From Podospora pseudocomata (Eukaryota; Ascomycota; Sordariomycetes; Sordariales; Podosporaceae), in NCBI RefSeq assembly GCF_035222375.1, contig NC_085888.1, positions 2,108,001-2,172,000 on the forward strand: DNA of 64,000 bases. The letters are read 5' to 3'. This document shows positions 34,965-46,600 of the stretch, in pieces. The notes below the pieces were generated by a model, which made no database searches, was not told where the DNA came from, and saw only the letters and a program-made list of their open reading frames with translations. How positions within the stretch are numbered: the first letter of the stretch is position 1; each line of letters starts with the position of its first letter. The translations under genes and the position numbers were made by a program.

Positions 34965-36413
34965 GGCGCCTGACGGAGAAGCGAAACTGAAATTGACCTA
35001 GGTATTTCTCCTTTCTGCTTCAAGTGTAAATCCCCGGAAAACACTAGGAAATTTTGCTATGGCGCCGCAGCGTCGCGGGCAATGTGCTCTTCAATCTGAT
35101 ATAGTGTTGCAAAAATCGATATGGAAAACCCGCGCGCAAAGTCGGCCAGCGAGACAAGACACACAAAAGGAAGATTGCCGCTGCGGTAAAAGGGCTGGTA
35201 AAGACAGTTTCAATATGCCGGGTGAGTTAAGAAGGGGGGGTTGGATCTGGAATGTATAATGGGTGTTGAAGAAAGGGAAAGAGAGCAACAGTTCTTGGTT
35301 TCCTGCTGCACAAGTGTTGACTTCCTTTGCCGCTGACGCCGGGTTGGATGGGTTGGTCGCGAGGGGCAACCACACTGCACAAGCGCCGAGCCGCTCTGAC
35401 TTGCATGATCAGCCCTCCCCCACCATTGAAGAAATGATGGTTAGCGGGGGACTTTTACTCACTTTCTTGCTTTTGTGGTGTTTTGGCGACGGTAAACCAA
35501 ACTCAAGGCCTTTTGTCAAGATTGAGGATGGTTTCTGGAGAGGGAATTGTCGTCGTGGGTCAGACAGAAAAGTGGGAAGACCCTCACGAGCTGATGATGT
35601 GTTAAGGAGGGGCTGGGAAAGCCTTGCTCGATTGCTCCCTATTCGTTGGCTGTCCTGCGCTAACAACGTGGTGCTCAGATCCGCCTTCTTCGGAAAGGGG
35701 CACATTATCCAAGGTCAAAATTGTGCTTCTTTAGGTATTGACGGGTCCTAAGCGTCTATCGCTCGGGTTCCAGCTCAATCAACATCACTGGTAGTTGAGT
35801 CGCAGCAACCAAAGTCGCTCGGCTTATGGGTGCTTGGGCAGGTGGCAAAAGATCTCTCGCCCGCAAGCCCACTATGTCGTCTCTAACCGCAGTCGCCCAG
35901 GCCTTTAACAATCGGGTCAACGCAACCCCCAACGGCATCATCTTGGGCTTGCGGGCGATTGTTAATCGTGATAGCTGCAGAATACGAAAAGAGGGAAGAG
36001 AACGACTGCATTTCTTTGTTTGCTTTTGGCTTTCACAGTGCGCTCCTTCCTTTAATACGACCTTGTTCGTTCCTTCCCCAAAGTGACCCTTCGTTCGTTC
36101 TTTCCCCCAAATCATCCTGGTCAAGGCCGTAAAACCACCGTACTCTCCCATTCAGCCTTGTTTACTACTTATATGAAGAAAGCTTAAGACTTAGTATAGT
36201 ATGGCTTTGAAGGGCTCGGGAGGACTTGTCTAGTTTAGTTTAAGAGATGTTTGGACTATAGAGAGAGGCGCTTTGGACATTGATTTGGTATGTGTATGGT
36301 CGACCAGATCATGAAATCTTCAGGATATGAGGTGGGAAGCTCTGCCAAAACTCAATACAATTACACAGTATGGTCAAACCTCAAGTTGGGATTCTTTTTC
36401 CTGATCTCAAAAT
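34965..36413. other. Intergenic region with an inverted repeat
   Basis: About 1.45 kb between the F-BAR gene start and the IMPACT-domain gene stop. No gene is accepted. A 15-bp perfect inverted repeat with a second 10-bp pair lies at 35857-35965 (listed separately). Confidence 0.45.
35857..35965. repeat. Interlocked inverted repeat
   Basis: TCGCCCGCAAGCCCA at 35857-35871 is the exact reverse complement of 35944-35958. A second pair, TTAACAATCG at 35905-35914, matches the reverse complement of 35956-35965. The right arms overlap by three bases, so only one hairpin can form at a time. Confidence 0.75.
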
Positions 36414-38192
36414 TCATGACTGATCCCCTCGTCTCAGCTTTAGAAGATCCACCAACTTCACCGACCCCTTCCCACCCCAGCCATTTGGGCCACTATCCAC
36501 CTCTGGACGAATGGCGCAGTACCAAGCCCACGTCCTCCTATCGAGTTCTGCCACATCAAGATGATCCGCCCAGCTATCAAAAAGCAATCTCAACGCCCCA
36601 AGCAACAACCCCAAGTTCTCCTCCCTCTCCGCCTCCAGTACTTTGGCCGTTTTATGCACCGCTTTTTTCTTGGAAGGGCTCGTCGCTGTTTCGTCGGCTG
36701 GCGGTGGTGATGGCTTCCCAAAACTCCTCAGCAGATACGATCTGGCCGCCTCGGGCCGGTGAATATGCATCCCCACCACATGGGTTAGCGGCTGCAGCTG
36801 CTTGCCTGACCCGTAACCTCCAACTGTGGTCCCAGGCTGGGCTTTTCTCATGGCCTCGAGATCCAGGCCCCAAAGAGCCTCGCCTCCGAGTGAAATACTT
36901 CCTCCCGTCTTTCGCATTCGTTCACCGAGCGCAGACGTAACCGCATTTCTCATCAACCTCCACCTGTCCGGCCCTAACATCGTCCCTCCGAACCAACGGG
37001 TGAGAACGACGAGTGTATCGACCGCCCCAGCCTCCCGCATAACCTTCAGCATGAGATCCCCACACCCAGTCTCCCCATCATCAAACGACTCCTCCCTCAT
37101 GGTCCTCTGAGTGAGCCAATTCGCATTCTCAGGCGGCTTCAGCCGGAAAGCCCAGGCATTATGCGTTGCACTCTTCAACTCAGGGTGATTATGCATCAAG
37201 CTCTCCATCAAGTACTTCCTCTGCGACGGTGACGTTAAATGAATGGCCCTCGCCACAAACTTGGAGTCCTTCATAATAATCGGCGGGCTCGTAGACCAAG
37301 TAGCCGTAGGTGTAGGCGTCGGGTCCAGCGTCGAGGCCGTCGTTGCACTCGTCTCCTGTGACCCTCCCGCTCCATCCTTTTTTTCGTCGCCGGACCTTTC
37401 CTCACCTTTCCACTCATACCCACTCCTTTTGAGAACCGCAACCTCCCTACCCATTACCTTCACCCTCGGCTGACCTTCCCCATACCCCTCCTGATCCGCA
37501 CTGGGGCCTTTGTCCAGTCCCAAACTCACAGCCTTGGACCGAGAGTTGGCGCTCACCACCGCCTGACCGAGGCTGAGTCTACTCGATAACGGCTGCTCAG
37601 GCATGGTATATCTAAGCATCTCCACCGCAAAGGCAAGTACGAGTGGCGCCCGGTTAGTTTCGATGACCGTCTCCTTTATAGTATCCTCGTCTGTGCATAT
37701 TGGCAGCTCCAGGGAAGCCTCCAATTCCTGGGGGGTCATTTCAACAGGGCCAGTCATGAAAACGTCGCTTTTGGCGCGTTTGGATACCGGTGATGTGGAT
37801 GATATTGATGATCCACGCTTGAGAACACCGCCGCCAGAGGGTGGTGATGATGACTGTGTGGCATTTCTCTTGATGACGGCCTTGCAGGCGTTTTGGAGAG
37901 CGCGTGCGACCTTGTCGTCTTTGAGAGCTTCCTGAACGGTGGGGAGGGACGCTTCGGATATTTGTTTGATGCTGTTTTGACTTGTTAGTTGATATTGAAT
38001 CGGTATAGATGTCGATAAAGTCGTATATTCCCAAACGAATATGAGGTCGAGGCTCAAAATCAAGCCGATAGCTCACCTCCTGAGATCAACTGCCTGGAGG
38101 GCTTTGATTGATGTCATAGCTTGGAGCATGGGCATTTTTCTTGTGACGGTCATGAGCCGTATGAGTTCTTGGAGATCCTGTTGGGTAGCCAT
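36414..38192 (-). CDS. IMPACT/YIH1 N-terminal (UPF0029) domain protein
   Basis: Exons 38077-38192 and 36414-37971 join in phase (AG|C) across an intron with a CAACTAAC branch site, giving 557 residues. The central UPF0029/Impact fold is visible as MKDSKFVARAIHLTS, then FDDGETGCGDLMLK, VVLTRWFGGTMLGPDR and RNAVTSAL. In YIH1/IMPACT this fold sits behind an RWD domain and restrains the eIF2-alpha kinase Gcn2 by binding Gcn1. Here the N-terminal part does not look like RWD, so a Gcn2 role should not be assumed. A disordered Ser/Thr/Pro insert precedes the fold, and a roughly 120-residue helical tail follows, with a KKKAVHKTAK basic patch. The start MATQQDLQEL is the first ATG in frame. Head-to-head with the Oms1-like gene across array C. 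Confidence 0.85.
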
Positions 38193-38901
38193 CTTTGCAA
38201 TGTGACTGACTGCCTGGAAAACGATGAGGCCGGTAGACGTCTTCGTGAGAAATGTCGTGAAGACGAAGTGATGGTCGCGTGTGAGTGTCAGGAGAAGGGG
38301 CGAATCAGGATACCCCTGGCTATCTTTGTGTGGGGAATCTAGGCACCTGTGGAGCCGTGTGCGGGAAGGTGGGGGGGTGGCATCGTTGACAGAGAAAGAC
38401 CTGCAACAAGATAGCAAGGCCTTGAAAGACAACCAACAGGCCTTCAAACATAATTAACAGGCCTTTAGGGATAGTTGATAGGCCTTGAACACGTATCAAA
38501 AGGCCTTGAAAATATATTAAAAAGGCTTTCAAAACATATTAATAGGCCTTCGAAGATATTAACAGGCATTTCAATAGAGTTGAGAGGCCTTGAAAGACAG
38601 TCAAGAGGCATGCTAACCATTTTCTCAGGTCTGTCGATTATCTTCCAAGGCATTAATTATTTTGTCCATGACCTGACAAGGTGGGCCTTCACCGTGGTGA
38701 GCGTTGATTATGTAATATCCACATTCGACACTCAACAAGAGTTTGATTGGCCGGAAAGCTCTGGCTCACTCAAGCTTCACAAATGACCATCAAGGGTGAG
38801 TGAGAGCTCACACCACACCCGCCCAGGCCACCACCGGATCCCGTACCCGGACTTATATGAGAACTGGGCAACACCCATCACCCCTCTCTCACACCACAAC
38901 C
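38193..38901. promoter_or_regulatory. Divergent promoter region between the IMPACT-domain and Oms1-like genes, occupied by array C
   Basis: About 700 nt separate the two start codons, and over a third of it is the 21-nt array at 38417-38668. No third gene is seen; the open frames on both strands through the array arise because 21 is a multiple of three. Confidence 0.55.
38417..38668 (+). repeat. 21-nt degenerate tandem array C (best preserved)
   Basis: Twelve units start at 38417, 38438, 38459, 38480, 38501, 38523, 38544, 38564, 38585, 38606, 38627 and 38648. Ten of the eleven steps are 20 or 21 nt, and the other is 22. Most units begin with AGGCCTT, followed by forms such as GAAAGACAACCAAC or CAAACATAATTAAC. 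The last three units decay. Orientation is as in arrays A, B and D. Confidence 0.9.
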
Positions 38902-40279
38902 ATGGCCTCCCGACTAAGGCTGTCCTCAAGGACACCCTTCTCATTACACCCTCACCTCTATTCACCTTCCAACATGTCCAGCTACTCCCGCCAATTAAGC
39001 CTCTCTTCAGCCCTCCAATACGCCAAACGAAAACCATCACCATCCTCACCACCCTCGCCACCCCAAAGCCCCCTCCGCTCCAAAAAGTCCCCCCTCCCCC
39101 CACCGAACAACTTCGTCCCCCCAAAACCAAAACTCTCCCTCTACCGCGACGACAACCCCACCTCAAAACCCCCCCTCACCCTAGAAGAAAACATCCAACG
39201 CCACCGCAAAATACCCCTCTACGGCGCCCTCGCAGTCGCCTTCCTCGCCTCCTTGTACATCTCGGCAGTAGTAACAAACACCTTCAAAAACCCCCGTCTC
39301 CGACCTCGACCCCCTCGGCCCATCCCTCCCCCAACCCCACCCCTCCTGCTGCCCCCCAACTGGCCTACCCCCCTCATTAACCCCCGTCTCCGCCCTCGAA
39401 TTCGACACCTCACTCAACACCTCCGAAAGTCTCTCCCGTATCACCGCCAACAGAACCTACCTCGCCAGCCGCGCCAAAGGCCACGTCTTGGAAGTAGCTT
39501 GTGGCACGGGGAGAAATCTGCCGTATTACAGCTGGGAGTATGTAGTTCACCCGTTCGAGGAATACTCCCCCGAGGAGCAGCTCGCCAAGGCGAGGAGTAG
39601 GATGGCGAAGATATTGGATATTAAAAGGGGGAGTTCGTGGGGGTATGGGACAAAGTCCAAGGTTACGGCTGGTGAGAGGAGGGTGGGGGGGATGGAGGGT
39701 GAGGTTTTGTCATATACGGCGGTGGATGTCTCGCCTGAGATGTTGTCTGTTGCACGCAATCGACTAAGGGAGTCAGTGCCGGGGTTGAGGCAGGTGATGG
39801 CTAAGAAGAGGGCTGAGCCCTACCCAAAACTGACGAACCCTGAGGAGGTCGTGCCGGTGGTTGCTGCGCTGGATGGGAGGGTTCAGTTACTGCTTGGGGA
39901 TGCAGAGGCGGGACTGCCAAGGGGGAGGGAGAGGTATGATACGGTTATTCAGAGTTTCGGGCTTTGTTCGGTGAAGGATCCACAGGGGTTGCTGGTGAAG
40001 ATGGCGGGGAGGGTGGTGCCCGGGACGGGGAGGATTTTGTTGCTGGAGCATGGGAGGGGTTGGTTTGGGTGGATTAATGGACTGCTAGACAAGTACGCGC
40101 CGGGGCATTTTCAGAAGTTTGGGTGTTGGTGGAATAGGGATATTGAGGGGTTGGTGAAGGGGGCGAGTGAGGAGCTGGGGGGGAGGTTGGAGGTGGTGAG
40201 GATGGATAGGCCGTGGTATCATGCGGGTACGACGGTGGTGTTGGAGTTGAGGGTGAAGGAGGAGGGGGAAGGGAAGTGA
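38902..40279 (+). CDS. OMS1: Oms1-like mitochondrial methyltransferase, with an apparent one-base frameshift
   Basis: Oms1 is an inner-membrane SAM-dependent methyltransferase-like protein linked to respiratory assembly. The N-terminus (MASRLRLSSRTPFSLHP) is Arg/Ser-rich like a mitochondrial presequence. A membrane segment follows (IPLYGALAVAFLASLYISAVV). The methyltransferase part has the SAM motif HVLEVACGTGRNLPYY, then SYTAVDVSPEMLSVARNRL, FGLCSVKDP, GRILLLEHGRGW and FGCWWNRDIEG. The two halves lie in different frames: the first frame covers the presequence and membrane segment, while EFDTSLNTSES and everything after it need a shift of +1. The switch must fall between 39275 and 39485. No AG occurs from 39272 to 39427, so an intron cannot repair it without losing the conserved EFD segment. 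A run of five C at 39291-39295 is a likely site. This is either a real lesion or a consensus error. Confidence 0.82.
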
Positions 40280-41602
40280 TGTGTAGGATTGGGAGTGATG
40301 AGGAAATGTGTACGATCTGAATAACAAAAGGCAGATATGTGTGATGGAGTACTCTCGTGTATTTGTATCACTGGCAAATAGACAAACGATCCAAAGTTTT
40401 TTGAGCTAGACAAAATAAAAAAACCGGATAAAATCCCCTATATATCACCATCTCATTCCAACCAAAGTCATCCACCAAAACCACCCGCAAACACGCACCA
40501 TTCACCAAACAGCAGCCCAAGATCCCCCATCTCAGCGACGCTTTTCCACCATCCGAGCTACCAAGCAACTGTCGTTGTGAAAGGGGATCAGGCATCTCTG
40601 ACCCCTCCATGACACACTCTCTAGGTCCACGCCTCCGCCTCATCTTGTTTACTGTGCCGCACCACCCTTTCAAGTTTGGCCTCCATGCCATGGACGAAGC
40701 ACACATCATCAAGAATCCTCTCAGGATGTGCATGGTTATTCCTGTTACTACGTCCCGGACAGTGAATCTGCCATAGTTGTAAAAGCCGTCAACTCGTAGT
40801 CTAGGGCAGTGCTGGTTGGAGAGCGAACGCGCTAGTTATCTTTCGATGCATCACGGTAGGATCCTCGGATAATAGAGTCCAATTGAGCTGGGTGAGTTGG
40901 TCCCGTTGTAACTACTTGCGTCCATCTGGATCCGGAGGCCACAGAAAGCTCACAAACAGCTCCTGTTCGATCAGCGTTCGCAGGCGCGCGGGAGTTTCGT
41001 CCCCGCTGGCGCTGTCAATTATGGGTTTCTCAGACGGGACATAGTTTTCGAGTCATCAAACAAGCCGTTTGTAATCTGCAAAGGCGGTGGGTTGGTTATG
41101 CTTTAGTTGCTAATGATCCAAACAATTCTGGTCAACATGCTTGTAGGCAATATCATTGACGTGCCCAATCATCAACTCCGACTCTAAAGATGCCCGTCTC
41201 ATTTCAGAATGCAACCGAACTTGTTTGTTCAAGCCTTGCTTGGGTGCTCCATACCCTGTTATAAAGTTGGAAAAGAAAGCAGAGAGTACAGTTGATGGGC
41301 CTCATGTTAAAGAGACCTATAACAAAATGGACAGCAAGAATAAGGCCCGTCGGAGATTGGAAGGAGACTCTCCTACGATAGGTAGCAGTACTGCTTCCGA
41401 CCAAAGGACGTCATTGAGAGAACGATAAAGTGATAGGAGACTATATTGTATTTCTAACGCCCTCATTCCCTTGGCACCAACGGCCTCCAGCCAAGCCGGA
41501 CATCTAGGTCTCACTTCTTCTCCTTTCTATCATCATCACTCCAATGAGTAGAAAGGATCCGTGCACTCCCGTCCTCTGTCGTCTATAGCCAGTAGGTGGT
41601 AT
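40280..41602. other. Intergenic region, no gene seen
   Basis: About 1.3 kb between the Oms1-like stop and a doubtful small gene. No family-like frame, repeat or tRNA was found. Confidence 0.4.
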
Positions 41603-42064
41603 CTAGCAACTGCCTCCCAAAAACGACTCCATCCTCATCGTCCTGCTCGGAGGGCTGAATAATAATACAAAATAACGGAGAGAGCTGAGTTCGAGATCAA
41701 GAGCTTCTTCCATCTCCCTTTCCTGCTCCGTAACAAAACCCTCCTTTTTTGATCCCATCGCCCCCTTTTGTGGTACCAGATTGAGCAGAAAGAGTAGAGT
41801 CGAAACTGCATAAGCACACGTCAAAAAGCCAACAATAAACGCCGGATATAAAGAAACCGATCGCAAAGCCACCCCCAACTAAAAGCCAAGATAGTAAAAA
41901 TCCCCTGTAACGCCATATGCAACCCACATCAGCTAAGTAGTCATAAAACGCCATGCCATGCAATATCGCCATGATGGTACCGTTCCAAACGACATAGCTT
42001 CGTCTATGGGGAGACCTGGCCCATTTTTGCCGTCCGTTCCCGACCAACCGCCCAAGAGAGACAT
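41603..42064 (-). CDS. Possible small single-pass membrane protein (unrecognised)
   Basis: This is a tentative model: exon 41981-42064 (MSLLGGWSGTDG...) and exon 41603-41878 join in phase to 119 residues across a 102-nt intron (GTACCA...TTTTAG). The second exon has a hydrophobic stretch (AFIVGFLTCAYAVSTLLFLL) followed by a charged tail (GFVTEQEREMEEALDLEL) of the kind expected on the cytosolic side. I do not recognise a family. A second open frame over the same strand (41697-42047) also has hydrophobic stretches, which weakens the model. Confidence 0.3.
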
Positions 42065-42266
42065 AACAAGAAAGAAATAATGAAAAGGTTAAAAAACGTA
42101 AAGCATCGCGGACAAGTCGTAACAGGCCACATGTGACCCAAAGGAAATGCTGCCGGCAATCACCCGGATACAGCCAATACTGCCAACCCCCAGATCGTAC
42201 ACAACGTCATGCATGCTCCCATCCTGTCATACGTACACCAAACCGGAGCCTTGCGCGTCTTCGCGC

Positions 42267-43689
42267 TCAGTAATCGCTCAATAGCCCATCAAGCTCGTCA
42301 AGCTCGATATTTTCAGGGCTGCGGTCCCACTCCAGCATGCTGTCCCATTTATTCCAGCTTTCGGTCTCGAGGTCTTTCCTGCTGACGGGGAAGTACATTG
42401 TAGACCGGATCGCGGGACTTGAAACAAACGACAGATTGGTCGCATTGTTATTGCTGGTTGTGTTGTTCCCGCCAAAGAGCGATCCCTCTTCTTTTTCAAG
42501 ATCCAAGACGGGCAATGGCTCGACAATGGTAGGCGGGTTGGCCCTGAGCAGATCGCCATTGAGTTTCCTCTTTTGCAGGCCAGTAGCCGTCTGAGTGAAC
42601 TCCTTCTCGTCCTTTTCGAGAGGAGGCGAGGCCGCACGACGGCTGCTGCTGCGGCCATTGCTGTGGTGGGCAATGAAGCGAGAGGTTGGGGGCAGGCAGA
42701 AGCCGGGAAGCGAATAAGAGCCGATAGGCGTGCTCGGCATTTCGTCATCCATATCATCAAACTCTGGGCTTGAGAGATCCACCTCCGGGCTGGGCGACAG
42801 CTCGCGGCGCCGAATGGCGTCGGAGTCGGCGTCCTCAGAGTTGGAAGCTCCACTGGACAGAGAGGGAGAGATGATGGTGCGACTGTGCGCAAGGTGGCTC
42901 AAGGTGGCCGCTTGCGCCGGGTCCGGGAGCGGCTGGTGCGGGCAGGTGGTGAGGTAAAAGTATGTGCGCCTTGGGTGGACAGACTCAAGCTCCTTGGCCA
43001 GCGGGCAAGGCGACTGAGCTGACCAGCCGCTGCGCTTCAAGTAGGTGGCTAACCTTGATGAAATGATGGCGCACGGGTTGGCGGACCTGAGAGGAAAATG
43101 GTGAGCAAGAGTGACTCTGAGGTGGGGGAGACCGAAACTCTAAACGGTTCAGAGAAAGAGAGAGGGGGAAAACATACTGTTGAACGATCTTGAGCTGCTG
43201 CATGAGGACAGCAGCGAGCTCCTTCACCAAGTGTGGTCTGTTGCCCGTGTTTTGGAGCTGAACGATGACAGCCTCGACGATCTCATCGTTGACGGCGTCC
43301 ATGTCGATTGGTTTCGAGTCCTCCTCGTCCATCTCGATGGACTGTTGGGCAGCAGGAGGGGATGGCGGGGGAGTGTCTTCGAACTTGACTGTCTGGCTAT
43401 CGCGCCTCTTGGGCAGCGGCTCTGAGGTGTGCGCATCATCGTCATCCTGAGTGTGCGCGCGTTTTAGCCTCCTGGAGGGGGCTTCCTTTGTGTTTGATGA
43501 AGCCATACTTGACTGAGTAGAAGAGTTGTGGTTGTTGGAGGAAGAAGAAGCTCGGCTGGCAGCAGCGGCGGCGCGGGCAGCGTGAGTTACAGGAACGTGG
43601 ATTCCCAACGAGTGCAACGACAACGACTTGCGACGAGTGTTGTATGGACGCTCCGAACGCTCGGGGCGCATGATTGTGGTTGGGGCCAT
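42267..43689 (-). CDS. GDS1: GDS1-type winged-helix nuclear protein
   Basis: Exons 43178-43689 and 42267-43086 join in phase (CA|G) to 443 residues. The winged-helix segment spans the splice site: AVNDEIVEAVIVQLQN, ELAAVLMQQLKIVQQS, then NPCAIISSRLATYLKR, CPLAKELESV and RRTYFYLTTCPHQPLP. This matches the fungal Gds1 winged-helix family, for which yeast genetics points to nuclear gene regulation linked to respiratory growth and nitrogen response; the direct role is not settled. The N-terminus (RPYNTRRKSLSLHSLG, then VPVTHAARAAAAASRA) is basic and conserved-looking. The tail is Ser/Pro-rich and ends in the acidic ENIELDELDGLLSDY. The start was taken at the first true ATG, 43689. Confidence 0.85.
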
Positions 43690-46600
43690 CGGGGGCAACA
43701 GCGAGACTTTAAAAAAAGATAACGAGAGGGTTTGAAGTGGGTAGGTAGTAGATACTAAGCTATCTCCAGACCAAACCTTCTTTTTCTTTTTCTTTTCTTT
43801 TTTTGTTGCAACCGCGCTTCACACTTCGTTACCTGCAGGAAGCACGAAATACCCGTTCCGTCACTTGTTGGAACAAGACAAGAGCAAGGGAAGACAATAG
43901 ACAACAAAATGGGCGGGCGGAGAGAGGCGGAGGGTTCGGAAGGTGGTGGAGGTGGTGGATGTGGTGGATGAACCCTTCATTGAAAACGGCAGAAAAAAAA
44001 AAAGTTGGTGGGACTCCCCGGCTCTGTTTGGATGATGGAAGGGGCAACGGCAGTCGATGCGACCCCAGCGAGTGGCAGCCAAGTCCCTAGACGACCGCTG
44101 CGACAGGGGGGCCACAGCAGGATACGGCAGGGATGGTATCACAATCCGTCTAAAAAGGCGGTATGGGCTAGGGAATCGGCGCTAGAGGTGGGGTAAAAAA
44201 AAGAAGAAGCTCCCCGACGTGCGCAAAAACCTGCAGTCGCATGCACTTTCTTGCCTGCAATGCTGCGCTCGACTGCGCTCTTCCTCATCATCCAGCTGCG
44301 CGGGCCCACATAATTTTTCTGACTGTCACGAATCCTGTGTTCCCTCACGATGTCAGAGCTCACCACCACCAACTCAGGTCGACTGGGTTTGTTGGTTATC
44401 GCGGGGAAATCGCATGGCCTCCGAGGGGCAGTCACGCCGAAAATGGACATCCGCCAATAAGATGAAGCAGTTAACCAGGAAAGGCAGTTCTGATCGCCCC
44501 CCGTCGAAACAAAAAAGGACCCTGTTCTCGCTCATCCGAGGCACGGCGAACAATGGCAGGCAGAATTGCTCCGTCATCAGAGCATCAGTGGACATATTAC
44601 ATACATAGCCTGTTGTTGGCGTTGATCTGTGACATCAAGACCCCGCCATCAACAAAGAGCACCGGCAGAACCATCTCGACAGACCAAACAACAAGCAGCC
44701 TCGACCAAAATCTCGCGAGTCTCACGTGCTGTCGTGTGTTTCGCGTCCGGGACCCGGGTGGACAGATGAATGATTGATAATGATAAGACTTTTTCGGGGT
44801 CCAAAAACTGACGAAAAGGCCGCATCGGAGTGGATGGCAGGTGGATTTTGTCCTTGTCAGTGTTCCCTTCGCCCCTGATGCAATATCCCAGACTTTCTCC
44901 ACAAAACGAACGTCCCAGAAGCCGACTAGACCGGGCTCGCTCACTCTGGTTGTCGTGACCACGCGAAGCGCAAACAATTCCATCCCATCATCGAGCCTCT
45001 TCAACGGCGCTCCATTATTCTGCCACGACGACTTGTCCGCAGCACAGCACCGGTTCCAACGCCGTACTCGGTCACACCAGCAGGCAACAAGCACCACCAG
45101 CCTTCCCCGGATGACTCTTTTTTTAATTTTTTTTATATATATATATATATATATTTTTGATAAACTTGGTGGCATATACTGCGCCAGCCGCGCCAAAGTT
45201 TTTTGTAACCAACCCTCTTCCCCAGACAACCGTTCGTTTGCCTGGTTGCCACGGACCACAGTTTATTAACAGCTTCCCCCCCACTTTTACACACACAGAC
45301 CCCCACCTCCGCCATGGCGCTTCTTGCGGTAAGTGGGCCCGGCTAGAGAACGGCGAGAAAATTAGATCTGGCCAATCACGGCACGTATATTGGACTGGAT
45401 TTCCTCTTTTGGCCGCGGGGCACCAATCATACCCCGCTCAGATTTTCAACGCACCGACCACCGCCGATGTCGTTACGTGAGACCCGACCACCACCCTTAC
45501 GTCCATCATGAGACATTTCCCACTGCCGTTCCAGATGTTCGACCCTGATTCAGAAAGAGGAGAGACCCCGAGATCCCTAAACTCCAAGTCAGAGTCTCGA
45601 CCAGTTGATCAATTAATCAATGTGAATATGTATGTCTGTTGCCGATAGACAAGATTGAGCAATCAGAGGCAACAGATGCAAGTCTGACCCAGAGCGTCCC
45701 AGCTGTAACCCACCTTCAAGGATACCCACATCAAACACTGTCTCTCGAGACCCGAGAATCAAGTTTGTTTCTCGCTCATCTCTCGAGCCCAATTAGCCCA
45801 TTCCAATCACCTACACGAATGATCTCATAAACTGATCACTTTAGCTGAGAGAGAAAAGAGATGGCTGGCAGTAGTGTGCCGCTCACTCACTTACACCTAC
45901 AAACGGAGAGCATGGCAACCCCAACTTTTTTTTTTTTTTTACCCAGCCAGTGACAGCAGCAAACCACACGCGACACTGCACCCCAAATTCTTCTTCTCAG
46001 CCCGTCCCGGCTTCGGGGAACCAATCAACCCGACCAAATATTGGGTAGGAATTTACATTACACCGAGCTCGAAACAAATTTGGGGTTTTCTCGGAAACTC
46101 ACCGCCTTTGGGAACTGGACCTTGTTCCCCTCCCCCTCATCCATCTTTTTTTTTTTTGGGTTTCCCCTCACCATCCATCCCGCTTCCACACATCGATCAA
46201 GTTTCACACCACCTTCGCTCACCGCCTTACAAGACGATTGGGCTAGTTGGTGCATGACAACAATCCGGTCTTTTTTTCCTTGTTTAAGCGCTAATGCTAG
46301 GGTTAAGTATCTTTAGCTAAATAAGGGTCGGTTAAAGTAGTATGCGCATGTGGGTAGTCGTGGCAGTATGAACTCCAACGGTCTGAATTCATGTGATCGG
46401 GGAGAGGACAGCGAGGAAGTAAACAAAACAGGACAAGATATTTGAGTCGCTTGTGGCGGCAGAGATAATATCATGATAGTTTGCAAGCGATGGTTCATTT
46501 TGGCAAGTGTTTGGAGAGGGAAAGCCTGAGGCTCATGGTGTGGTCTTGGCTTTGCTGCATCTTGTCTCCAGCCAACGGCTCACACGGCACTTGACTTATA

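Noticed and set aside
35756-36151. A 131-codon minus-strand frame beginning MGEYGGFTAL
   Set aside because: It overlaps the interlocked inverted repeat and a plus-strand frame of similar quality; no family features.
38320-38653. Heptad-like proteins on both strands through array C (such as repeated FxGLL on minus and KGLExI on plus)
   Set aside because: Frames stay open because 21 is divisible by three; both strands do it equally, and no gene start or splice context supports either.
39271-39427. An intron to explain the frame change in the Oms1-like gene
   Set aside because: No AG dinucleotide exists from 39272 to 39427, so no GT-AG intron can restore the frame and keep the conserved EFD segment.
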